From Lepeophtheirus salmonis (lineage: Eukaryota; Arthropoda; Copepoda; Siphonostomatoida; Caligidae): DNA of 64,000 nt. The DNA lies in NCBI RefSeq assembly GCF_016086655.4, contig NC_052136.2, forward strand, positions 44,694,492 through 44,758,491. The letters run 5' to 3'. The notes beneath the pieces were generated by a model. The model was not told the DNA's origin. It saw only the letters and a list, made by a program, of their open reading frames with translations, and made no database searches. This document shows, in pieces, positions 37,338 to 48,585 of this stretch. The position numbers were made by a program, and so were the translations under genes. How positions within the stretch are numbered: position 1 is the first letter of the stretch; every line of letters starts with the position of its first letter.

Positions 37338-37706
37338 TTTTTACTCATCAAAAACAAAATATATAAACACGGAGGTGGTGATGGTACTCTAAAGAAATCC
37401 AAAACGGTTCAATCAAATTGCGGTATTCTGGGAAGCATAAGCAATAATCTTGACCATTTTTTTCTAAAAAAGGAAAATAATAAATTAAGAATTCTACATT
37501 TTAGTCGTAGACCAGTTGATCCAATAGATAAGAACAATGTGGCATCATCTCAAGAAGATTTTTCTTTACTGAATCATGACTGCAATTTTGGGAATTCTTT
37601 GCTATTGCAACGACCAATAAGCCAATTTAAGTTTGTATTAAATACCTATTTACCAGATTTTCCTAACGTAACTCTTAATAGTTTGTTTTACTTTTTCCAA
37701 ACATGA
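37338..37706 (+). CDS. Candidate exon or protein fossil lacking an ATG (low confidence)
   Basis: The plus strand is open for 122 codons from just after a TAA at 37335 to TGA at 37704 with no in-frame ATG near the start, so it would have to be an internal or terminal exon. The translation includes HGGGDGTLKKSKTVQSNCGI, ILHFSRRPVDPIDKNN, SSQEDFSLLNHDCN and LNTYLPDFPNVTLNS. Residue use is balanced and not dominated by F/I/K/N/Y. I recognise no domain. Candidate acceptor AGs lie at 37372-37373 and 37390-37392. In AT-rich DNA of this size one open frame this long could occur by chance. Confidence 0.25.
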   Translation, partial: FLLIKNKIYKHGGGDGTLKKSKTVQSNCGILGSISNNLDHFFLKKENNKLRILHFSRRPVDPIDKNNVASSQEDFSLLNHDCNFGNSLLLQRPISQFKFVLNTYLPDFPNVTLNSLFYFFQT

Positions 37707-40700
37707 GCTAATTGCTTGAAGTTTTTCTTTTTCTATTTTAAAATAAAAGAACGACTTTGTTCCACTTGAACAACTATAAAATATACAATCATTAAAATCA
37801 CTAACATGAAATTTTCTAAAATTTCCCCTTAAATAATGTTACACTCAGATATGTTACATTCTATATTTTAGTTTTGCTGCTTCGTCAATTTGACCTGACT
37901 CATAAATCCGTTCTCATATCTTCGTTTTAGAATGTATTTTAGAAAAAAAAAAAAAAGAAGTTAGAGGAACTTACTTTTGATTTTGTAAAGATTTTAAAGC
38001 ACTTAAAAAACTGACTTGAAAAATGAATATCATTTTTATCTAAATAAATAATTGGCTGTATATCCAGCGTTTATAATTAGTGGACCGTACACCACTTCAT
38101 TGTAGGCCAAGGCAAAACAACAAGAATATAAAAAATTTTAGACTTACTTTCTAAAATTTACAGTTAGACCTATAACAATTTTAATTGTAAAACTATGCTC
38201 CCGAAGGCTTAATTACAACAGGATATAGATATTTGAGAGGCTCAAAAGCGGAAATGATATTCATCGCCGCAGTTAAAAGTTTGAAGATGAACTTATATCT
38301 TAAGTTATTCGTCTAATGTTTTCACAACTACTTTTTTTCTTGAAAAAATCATATTGTCTATGTATATAAATTTCAAAAATTATCAATCATTTGAAAGTCA
38401 ATACCTAAGAAACATTTCGTTGAAATATAACAAGCTATATACAAGTTGAGATCAGTGTAGTATCGGCTATGCACTTGAAACTAATGTTTTGCGACTTTAT
38501 TTCAGCATTATATAGCCATTAGTTTACTTTTATTTGTACTATTTTTTTCTTTACCATATAATTATGAATATACAGTTAATATTTTTTTGCTCAACATTTG
38601 AAAGCTCGCATGTTATTAGCCTATTTTTGCTCCGTATTTTAACACAAAGAAGTATGTACAAATTAAATGTTTTTTCCAAATCTTGGCATACTTTATTTAG
38701 GTAAAATGTGTTGGTGTGACCATTAAAATATAGATAGGGTATGTACATAAAATCCGCTCTAATAGGGAATATCTTATTACAGATTCTCAAATACTAATTA
38801 TGACTAAGATCAAATTTATTTTATAGAGTTCTATTTGTTCTGTGTGATATGTTATGTTATTCATTCCTTCAAATTGCAGTTAATATAAAAAAAATATGCA
38901 AATATTTACATCCAAAAGAATATGATTGGTATCAAATGAGATTTTCGCAGACTATCTATGTATTTAAAATCTATAAGATTTTATATATTTAAAGTACAAC
39001 ATTAAACTTTATTAATTCACATAAGCATACTTTTCATGCAAAAGATAATTGATTTTTTCGCCCAAAAAGGTGTTTTTCCACAGCACACTCTTGCTTGGGA
39101 TGGCTGTTAATTAATATTTCACGTATCTAAAATCATTATTGAGCCTAGATGCATATTCATTGCGAGAAAGATAACTCAAAGTGATTATTGTATATACATA
39201 AATACATTCACTAGGAATCCCTTAGTACATTAGGGTTAAAATAAAAGCCCAATTTTCTTCAAACAAGCTTAACCTTTTTGTTAGGACTGTGTACACACCA
39301 GTGCAATTTCATATATATTTACCTAAAGCATAAACCCATGAACTTTTGCTGAAAGCTATAAATATGACATTTACTTTTTTTTTTTAAATGTATCTTATAT
39401 TTTTTTGAATAAACTTAAATTTAACATTTTTCTTGTCAAAATTTTAGGGTTTGTAATGTAATAGTCTCACCCTAATGCACATATATTGTTGTAAGAAGAA
39501 TTTTTACAGAGTTTAATATCTTGTGAAGATAAAGAGTATGTTAATAAAGAAAATTATTCCATGGAAGTTTGCCAAATGTTAAACAGAAGGCCCCTTCTTC
39601 ATTTGTGTATGGTAGTTGGTCGTAGGAAAATAAATAAGAAAGAAAGAATGAATAAAATAGGAGAAATCAACGGATCCTGATTGTGGGTACGTACATAAAT
39701 ACATACATTGTCTACTGATATAAAGTCATTCACCGTAACCCTAATAATAAGTGGTTAACTACATCGTACATATATATACCTACTGTGTATGTATGTATGT
39801 TAGGCTGCCCCGTTTTTTGGTTAATATTATTTTTCTTTTAGGGACTTAAAAAAATAGCAAATTTTGAGGTTTCTCAGAACATTTTTGTTTTAGTTTGAAA
39901 AAGGGATTTTTCTGACAAAATTGGTCATTTCTAATCCTCTTGTTATTTTTTTACAAATTTAATACTATGAGTAAAGAAACTATATTCTATGGTTAAAAAA
40001 ATACCTAATACACCTTATCCTAAATATTAAAAGAGATCTAAAGGTGGTTTCCAACATCTATCATTCGCGTACGAGAATATACTTTTGGAAGATACCAAAA
40101 TAAAGTATTTTTCTAAGAACCTTGCACATTCAAACTTTAAACCTCAACAACTTTCCCTTTCAAAATAAAGTGGTTTTGTGATTTATAATGGGGTTTCTTT
40201 TCATAGAATTGAAAATACTTTGATACATTAAATTTTGGGAGCACGAAAATGACTTAAGTGATATTTTCTTTCCCCGAAACAAGACACATATTATATTTCA
40301 TATAGAGCTTCTTCTTTTTTGAAAAGAAGAATTGTTGAAATGTGAAGACTTTATTATATAAAGTATTTAAAAAATATATGTTATAACCTACCTTAAGTCG
40401 TACTCCATGATTTGCGATTTATCTGTCTTATCAAATATAATGTTCTTCTTTTTAGTTCAACAATTATCACTCTTATGTTTTTTGCTATATTATGTTTGAT
40501 AAAACAGGGAACTTGCAAATCATTAAGGATTCAATGCTTTAGCCAAGTCCGTTTTTTGATTGTCCCTAGCAATTATGTATTAGCTCAAAAACGGGTCAGT
40601 CTAAGGTAGATAAATATGTACATATACATGTATTTGGAACAAACAAAGCCACCAAATAACATATATTTAAATTTATTCTAATCAGGGAAGAACATACACA

Positions 40701-42349
40701 AGAAAAAGAAAGATAAAAAAAAATTCTCACTTCGTGCTTTTTCATAAAAACAATCTCTTTAAGTAGTTTTTGCTTCTTTTTGAGTATCATTGATGTATGA
40801 AAGCACATAGTACATACATACATACATATCCCACCGCATCTATCTCGAAAACGTCAAAAATAAACGTCATGTCAAATTTAGAAGAGCATGACAATTATAG
40901 AAATGTTTTAAATGATGGGAGATAGTTGTCAGGATTCTGATTTTTTGGCATTACATAATACAAACATAACTAAGTGTTTTGTATTACTCATATCATTTAT
41001 ATAAAAACATATCTCTGTTCAAAGACATGATGATGTATTCCCATTCTGTCATATTTATACATATATTCAATACCCAAAGAGTATTCTTTGATATATCTGG
41101 ATATTATTTTAAGAAATTAGACAAGCAAAACCAAGAAAAATCTATTCCGAATTTTTTGAAAACACAAAACTTCATTCCCATTTTCCTTCATTTAATGAAG
41201 AAAAATAAAAGAATAACTTACTGGGAGAATCTCTGAGAACATTTTAAACCAAAAATTTCAAATATGTCACTTTTATATGATAAAGAGAGTTAGATAGGCA
41301 ATGGAAATCTAATAAAATGTACTCGAATCAACAAATTTAATTCACTGTAAGACTCAATTTAGTAGGAATTAGGGATAGAAATCGAAAAAATTTGGGTGTT
41401 AATTGTCGAAAGAATTATTTTTTTAACCCACCCTTAGTGAAAGTCTTTTTTGACGTAGTTAATGAACTCGGATAAAACGTTAACCCAAATATTATGGGAA
41501 TTTGTTTGCGTGATGAACACTTGACATACACTCAAAACTACACTAATTAATCTTAGCAACATTAGATTAGTGCATCATCAGGGTATAATTTGTGATGATT
41601 AATAGTATAAATATGTAAGATATTAATAGCATATGGCTAATATTATAAGACATGGGTAGTTGGTCATTTTTGCATGGATAAATAATTTATAGTAAATAAA
41701 TAAATCTTCATATTTGTGAATCAAATGCCATTTTTACAGAAAGAAAAATAAAAAAAATCCTATTTATATTGGAAAAAAGATCCTAAACACCTTAAATAAT
41801 CAACACTTGTATCGCTTAAACAGTATCTTAGTATTACAAAATTGACTCTCCTTGTTTGTTTGTTTGTTTTTTAGATAGTTTTTGTCAGCCTTTCATTTTA
41901 CATTTTTATTACCCCTCCTAATAACTTATATAAATAGCATATATAACGGATATTTAAGATATCAGGAGAATAGTTGCTCTTAATGAAAATTCCTGGAATC
42001 AACTTAGAATAGTTTTTGTATACGTATACACGTACGATAAATATACTGATTTGAATATGAATTTACTTATAAAAACGAAATGATTTGAACTGAATAGATC
42101 TTCTGTCTAAATATATAAATAAAGTTCATTTATTTGATATATAATGAAGAAAAAAGAACATAAATGTATCCAAATGATATATTTTTTCGTAGATACCATC
42201 TTTTACTAAAATATCTTGGACTTTTAGTGCTGGTTTTATGTGGTACAATTGAATTAAAATGGTTACTTTCCGTAAAAAGGTCATTAAAAGGTCACTAAGG
42301 CCATGGTTACAAAAAATATAATTTTTATCGCTGAATTAAATGTGAATTA
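37707..42349. other. Intergenic AT-rich DNA, possible short MITE, microsatellites
   Basis: No gene recognised in about 4.6 kb. 39232-39473 is a possible short inverted-repeat element (TA-flanked GGGTTA.. to ..TCTCACCC; see findings). (GTAT)n occurs at 39787-39800 and (CATA)n near 40812-40828. The 21-base string at 41545-41565 repeats 4642-4662. Confidence 0.4.
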
Positions 42350-42733
42350 AGGGAGATCGGTGAGGGTTGGGCCACTTGACAGTCTTTTGGGAATAATATG
42401 TAAACAAATTATTTTTATACTCAAAATAGATTGAAATTTTCTGCACATCATTTAATCCATTAAATTTGTAGCAAAGTTACATTTTCTGATAACATCAACA
42501 TCTTGTAAGTTAGTAACAATGGCTCAACTCTCCCACAGAGTGGTGAGTGATGGGCCGCCCTTCGAAAGAGTTGGGCCACAAAGTTAAATAGAAGAATGAT
42601 AAGCTTACCAGTTTTATATCAATGATTATTACAAAAAACAATAACAGACTTGTTTATGTTGTAGAAATGTCGTATGTTCTTAACTTACAGAAAAGTTGTG
42701 TTGAATTTTGATTAATAAATAAAATATTACTAC

Positions 42734-42875
42734 CTGTTGTATACATCCGAGAGATTAGAAAAGAACTCCGCAACTATCACTCTGTTAAATGTTGTAGATC
42801 TGGCCATTCAAGTAGCTTCCGGTTTGCAACATGAAAGGCCATGTCGCTCCCAAAAACCTCGAAAACAATCTTTCC
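42734..42875 (-). pseudogene. CENP-B-type HTH exon of pogo/jerky-like transposase
   Basis: A minus-strand block bounded by an acceptor (TTTTGCAG, 42876-42883) and a donor (AACAG|GTAGTA, 42734/42733). It encodes GKDCFRGFWERHGLSC, then KPEAT, a stop, then MARSTTFNRVIVAEFFSNLS and DVYNR. This matches 'GkdWf.gFlkRhp.ls.R.pe.tslaRa..fn...v..Ff..l...l' of CENP-B/jerky/Tigger proteins. The stop (TGA, at 42808-42810) sits where the family usually has Ser and is a one-base change. The splice signals suggest the ancestral gene had introns. The following DDE exon is missing. Confidence 0.6.
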
Positions 42876-42906
42876 CTGCAAAATTTAAATTAAGAACCCA
42901 TTAAAT

Positions 42907-43290
42907 TTAAAATGACAGTTTAGTTTCATTGATCGCATTGGGTTCGTAAGAGAAAATGTAGTAAGCAAAGTCAATTGAAAGAATAGGAGTTAGTCCATGG
43001 TATCGATTGTCCAAATCTTTGAATTGGTTAGCCAACAGTTTTTCCATGAAAGGAGGAATGGTCAGATTTAGATTTCTGCACTGTGCATAGCCAAGGGCCA
43101 GACGTTCTTCAGGGGGCATGCTTATGTAACGTTGTAATGTAGCCCTTGACAAACCAAAGTTGGTCGCTGCTCCTCTAATTAACATATTTCCATTTACCCC
43201 TTTTTCAGCTGCCTTTGCCTAACCTTCTTTATCAATAGCCCTAGAGTCTTTCTTTTGTACACTCGACCCAAATTCAACTGTAAAAATAAC
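42907..43290 (-). pseudogene. HTH_psq exon of pogo/jerky-like transposase
   Basis: Minus-strand text from about 43290 down: one in-frame stop, then AKAAEKGVNGN, and from the ATG at 43185 IRGAATNFGLSRATLQRYIS, a clear pipsqueak-type helix-turn-helix ('s.r.AA..fgvs.sTL.r.v'). It continues with IPPFMEKLLANQFKDLDNRY and HGLTPILSIDFAYYIFSYEP, matching the linker 'f...eE..L...i.......gLT..d....ay..a' between the two HTH domains in jerky/Tigger proteins. The frame closes at 42907, shortly before the next exon-like block. Its role would be binding the element's own ends. Truncated and with an upstream stop, it is most likely a pseudogene. Confidence 0.6.
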
Positions 43291-43798
43291 TGTTGTGTAT
43301 TCTTATTTTATGTTATTCCCTTTCCTGTCTTAATATTCTAGTTTATATTACGTATAGTAAAGTACTGTTTCACGTATTATGCATTCGATATACGATATTC
43401 GAGAGACTTGTATGTAAATATTTTTAGAGTATAGCATGAGCTTCTAATAAAGACAACATCCTTCACTGACTATAGTAAGTCTATATCTGTATAGAACTAG
43501 AGTGCACTTATAGAAATATATAGAGAAATAGAGAAGATTATTTATATGTGACAAGTGTTTTGTAAATGGCCAAACTCTCACTTTTTCCTGTTTGAAAGTA
43601 TAACATAAAATACAAATCACAAAAAAAAATGTTTTGCACAGCTTACATTTGTCTCTCAGGCTTGGATAACAAGAAGGAAAGGAAGTGACATCATACCTTA
43701 CATAATTGACTGTAAACAAAAGCCATTTGATGAGCCAATTACTGTAAATAGCCCATGGCCCAACTCTCCCACTGGCTCAACCCTCACCGGTATCCCCT

Positions 43799-45430
43799 GA
43801 ACGTAATTCTAAGTTTACATAATTATCAGTCCAATAATTGGGTTGCAATATGCTTAGGAATTAAAAAATGGGTCATGAGCTAAATTTAAATCAACGTCAA
43901 TTGACGTTATTTTGATCAAATATTGTGTTATTTTTTTATATATATTAATAAAATATATTTTATTGTAAATTTAGTAAAATCAATTTATTGCTTCAACAAA
44001 AAAAGCTTTAATTTGAGGTATAAGGGATAGTATTCAAGCAAATACTCAGTAATTTCTTTAAAAATATAAATTTTAAAAATTTTAGGGCCGTTGAGCTACC
44101 TTTACATATTTTTCAGAACTGTTGAAACTTTTTTTAATTTTTTTTACTCAATTGGAAACCATTTCTTAGCCTAAGCCATTTACTTGAAAAAAATAATTTT
44201 ATTGTCAGCCTGATATAGGTGTTATATTCATGTTGTTCAATAAACTTCAGTCTGAACCAATGACTACGTATGTTGTATATTTTTCTGGAAACAGTGTAAA
44301 ATATAACCTTAGCATTTACCACTTATTGATGTTGAGGCGGGAGTTTTCTTTTAAATAACATTTTTTTAATATCATCAAAAATCAACTACAATGATTACTT
44401 TTGGATTATGCATAATTTGTAAATAAGAAATCAGAAAGCCAAGACATATCAATAATGATATCGATATATATTGATCTAATGAGTAAAATAACAGATAATC
44501 TTTTCTTTTTTTGCCTTCAGTTAATACTCCATGACACATAACATTTAATTTTTAAGGGAGTAAAATAAATGTTTTACCTTTATCAAAATATATAATATTA
44601 GAATTTGGCAAGTACCATTTTGAAACAGGAAAAATGATTTTACTTTTTTTTTATCAAATGATCTCTATTTTTACTTGAAACACCCTGCCTAAGACATACA
44701 CATTTTATTATTACAAACATATTACAGAATTTGCATAGAGATATTGGCAGATATTTTGAGCACAAATGGAGTGAAAAGATCATTAACAAATGTTATACAC
44801 GAAGTTACATATGTAAAAATATCTTAAGAAATTTTTTTTTGGCGTAGGACTTCATATAAAAATAATAAAGGAAGTAGCTAAACTCACTTAAATGTATCAA
44901 GCTATGTATTTTTATACAGTGATAACTTGGGTCATATCTAGATATACAAAACGACCAAATATAAAAGGAACAAATAATCACACAAACATTATATAATTCT
45001 ACGATTCCGGACAATATGCTGTTTTTTGTATACAAATTGAACGTACCGGGATGTCCAAAAGTTTTGCAATGTGACTTTAATTGCATTTTGAGATGTTTTT
45101 GCTTATTTTTATGGAAAAGTTGAGTTAAAAAAAGTTTAGCATAACCTCTTTCAAAAAGACAAGATACCTGTAGTTTATAGTAGGAGATTTGTGGCTGAAA
45201 CTTTTTATTATACACTATAGCTATAACTTATTTTTTACTTTGTTTTTATTTTATTCTATCGTACCTAGGAGTAAAGAAAATATAAGGATAGCTAACATCA
45301 TACCACTGAAGGAACAACTAATCGGTCCTTAGTGATAAAAAAAAGACTTATTAAGAAATCAGTCCTTGGTCCGATATAATACATTCATTTTTGAAATAAT
45401 TATCAGTTCAAACAGTCATTCATTACCTGT
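43799..45430. other. Intergenic AT-rich DNA, short shared repeat, TIR-like scrap
   Basis: CCGTTGAGCTACCTTTA at 44088-44104 is an exact copy of 25180-25196. At about 45046-45068 the string ACCGGGATGTCCAAAAGTTT resembles a Tc1/mariner terminal repeat but no partner end was found. A 136-codon minus-strand frame at 44805-45215 has no recognised domain and looks like noise. Confidence 0.4.
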
Positions 45431-45437
45431 ATATGTA

Positions 45438-46050
45438 CTCGTATAATGTGTGTTTGTGTCCTTTATGGGTGCCCATAAGGTTGTGACTAGGAGGCTGAAA
45501 CATTTTTTGGATATCTCCTTTGAACTTTTCTCATTTCCCAATTTTCGGGGAGGGGGAGGGTATAAATCAAAAAGCGACTGGCGTCTCAAAAAACAACCAA
45601 TCGAATAAGAACGTTTTTTAAATTTATTTAACAAGAACTGCCATTAAACGATACATTTGTATATATAATTAAAAACTTTTACATTACTACGTATAATTAG
45701 AATTTTCAATTTCTATTATAGTTGGTTACTTATTTTTTACTTAGTGCAAAACATTTTTTTTACAATTTTCCTAGCGAATTTTGATTTGGCAATTTTTAGA
45801 CAAGAATAAAAGATAATATTCTCGTCTAGACATTATCTTTCATGCATATATGTTGGTTTGTTATTTGAGCTTTATAAGACTTTTTTTTTTTTTTAAATTC
45901 ATAATAATACATATATATATTATACAGACGCTATATTATAATGCTCACCTGTACCAAAGGGGTCTAAACATAAAAAAGAAATAATATTGACAAGTGTCAA
46001 TGTGATTTACCCCCCTCCATTGCCTGAGCAATGCCAGGTAACCCTTTGCT
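45438..46050 (+). repeat. Composite dispersed repeat R2, copy 2 (5' and 3' parts)
   Basis: 45440-45655 (GTCCTTTATGGGTGCCCATA, CTCCTTTGAACTTTTCTC, AAAAAGCGACTGGCGTCTCA, TTTAAATTTATTTAACAA) matches 50620-50885. 45765-46010 (CTAGCGAATTTTGATTTGGC, ACCTGTACCAAAGGGGTCTA, ATATTGACAAGTGTCAAT) matches 26755-27040. It links the left and right halves of the repeat on one molecule, although the middle part seen in the other copies is missing here. Confidence 0.65.
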
Positions 46051-48485
46051 ATAAAATTGATATTGTCTGTTGGTACATTTTTCTCATTTCTTCAAAATCG
46101 TTGAAGGGATCTATAAACAAATAGGCTTTAAATTTTGGAGGTAAATGTTGTGTATCCACATTCCACACCTTCTACACTTTGATCAAACGATTTATATTTA
46201 TAAAGCGACAGAAAATGAGTATTGAGCTGCATTAATATGACTACATATAGTACGATTGGAATAGATAAGGTTGCATAATCAAAATCCCTACAAATGACAT
46301 GGCAAGATATACATAGATGAAGACAATATGATAATCTAAGAGGAAGCGGCATTTTGGAGTTGCTATTAGTATCAATGTTTTATCACTGAGGCTGTCTTGC
46401 GGAGTTATAAGCGTAATTCCTTGTTTAAAGAGAATTACATATTGAGAAGAACGTCATCACGCAATGTTTCATTGTTATTGTTTTTCAAAAAGTAAATGGC
46501 ACTTGGCCCCTTGTTTAATCACTTACGAGTATAATCATCACTCAATATTAACTTATATCGCAGGATATTTTTTCAAAATGTTCATAAAACTTATTGTATT
46601 TTATATAAAAAAAGTACTTTTTTGGTTAAACTTAAAGATCATTTAGAAATAATGCATTATAATATATAAGAATTTTGTAAACATAAAGGTCTTATTGACT
46701 TATTGGGGTTCAAAAATTTTCTTTTTGTGAGCCATTACAATAATAGAAAATTTCACATAAAATATTTATTTTCACAACGAAAACCCAATGTATTTTATAT
46801 TTTTTTTCAATTCCAAAATCGATAAAAATGGGAATCCAACTATAATAATTAGATTTTAACAGTTTTGAAAACAATTTTGAAATACTAATCATATTTTTAC
46901 AAGCGTATTAGTGTATTTTCCGAAATTATGAAGTTTCTTTGTCATTAAAGCTATCTACGAAATACTTGCAGATATTATAATATCTGTGTAAATATCAGGT
47001 CCCACCCGACTACTTTTTTTTCTATTATTTGTTATATTTGTTTTAAAATATAACCCATCCCTAATTAAATTATTTGTCATTCAGTCTTAGAGTCGAAACA
47101 AGTATCTTTTTTTTAAAATTTTCAGGATTAAAGATTATTTTTACAAATTATAAATTACTTTTTTCCACCAAATGTTGTCTAATATCTTCCCTGTTCCACA
47201 CACACACCTACAAAATAAATAACTGTGTTTTATAATTAATGAACTTCTTTTTCTTTATTTTTTGAAAATATGGACTAAATAAATTTCATAATCGATCATA
47301 ATGGCACAAAAATATATTTATGCAAAGTTTGCTCATCCAAATCCCCTTTCAAATAATGTAGAGCATTTTTTCTTTTTTCTATTGCGTATTCATTTATAAC
47401 TACATGTATGATAAATTACATCAAACAAAATGATTTAAATTACACATTGCTTACAACTATAGAGACTCTTGTATATTTTACAAAGAAAAGAATATTCTTT
47501 CAATGAAAAAAATGTATTCATTCATCATTAATCACGTCCAAAAAATGGCTTTTATAACAAAAAAAAATATGAAAAAATTTAATATTTTTTTGTAAATTTT
47601 CTTGATGAGATTTCTTTTGTTGTTGAATTAATGACTCTCTTAGAAATTAAATTGGTGACAAATAATTTTGTCTAAAATAATGAATCAAAAATATCATCAT
47701 TCATCAATTTTAAAGGGTTTTCAAAATATATAGAAAGTCGTCACACGATAAATAGTGTACAAAGTTGTTTAATATAGCATTTTCGTGAACATTTATGCAT
47801 GTTAATTAAGCAATCAATTAGTACCTACTATTGATTCGCAAGACATTGCTTCCTAAACGTGATAGGCACGTTTTTATATTATTGTACAATAGTTAATAAA
47901 AAAAATGTTATTTGAGGTCAACAAAATGAGGATTTGTTTATTTGAAGTAAATTAGAACACAACTCATATGTTTCATTTTTAGAACATTTGGGGAAAAAAA
48001 TTATTTTACACTCTAAAAGTATGAATAAAAGCGTATAAGGTAAATTATTTGTAAGAACTAAAGTAATTTTTTTTTTCAATATTTTCATACATTTTTAGCT
48101 TTTTGTGCAGAAACTTTATACAAGAGTGTTTCTTGGACAAAAACCCAAGTAACAAAACTCTTCACCAACAAAACCTTAATTTTTTGTCACTCCTTCGAAA
48201 AAAAATCAATTAATTGGAATTTTCTCTTTTTCTAGTTTTTTGATCATTATTTTTCCATGTTGACGGACCACGTAAAGATTCGCAACTTCTTTTAATTGTC
48301 CTCAAATCTTTTATATTTCTTATAACTAATAAGGATATATTATGTATCGCAAGTATTGGTTAGGAATGTAATTGTTATAACATTACTAGACTGGACTGGC
48401 AAGATATCTGAATATGGTAGGTGATTTTGAAAAAAAAAACCTAATTTCTTGAGATCATCAAATCAAAATAAAACAGAATCCAACG
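46051..48485. other. Intergenic AT-rich DNA, no gene seen
   Basis: Nothing recognised on either strand. Confidence 0.45.
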
Positions 48486-48585
48486 AAGTAGCTCAATGGA
48501 CAAGACGCTCAGGAGAAAACATTCTCTTGAACACAATGTAAAAAGGTTTGTGTGTTTGGCCGTTCCTAGAAAAGGATATATACTT
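48486..48585 (+). repeat. Possible tRNA-derived SINE scrap (A-box like)
   Basis: TAGCTCAATGG at 48489-48499 fits the RNA polymerase III A-box of tRNA genes (TRGYnnAnnGG) exactly and is followed by a pairable stretch (AGGAGAA / TTCTC). Near 48546-48562 GGTTTGTGTGTTTGG is a weak B-box candidate. The whole does not fold into a standard tRNA with acceptor pairing as far as I can see, so a degenerate tRNA-derived SINE is the best reading. Confidence 0.3.

Larger units (their letters stand above)
42350..43798 (-). mobile_element. Pogo/jerky-like DNA transposon remnant with TIRs
   Basis: The ends are inverted repeats: left AGGGAGATCGGTGAGGGTTG (from 42350), then GGCCA; right end, reverse complemented, AGGGGATACCGGTGAGGGTT (from 43798 inward), then GAGCCA. 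Just inside both ends the motif CTCAACTCTCCCAC or GGCCCAACTCTCCCAC recurs (42523-42536, 43758-43772), like subterminal transposase-binding sites. The minus strand between encodes a pipsqueak-type HTH and a CENP-B-type HTH, as in pogo/Tigger/jerky transposases. No DDE catalytic domain follows in the roughly 370 bases left before the end, so the copy is non-autonomous. Target duplication was not clear. Length about 1.45 kb. Confidence 0.7.

Noticed and set aside
44805..45215. 136-codon minus-strand ORF, the longest with an ATG outside the repeat region and the BEL element
   Set aside because: No recognisable domain. It overlaps a TIR-like string and has residue use typical of AT-rich noise.
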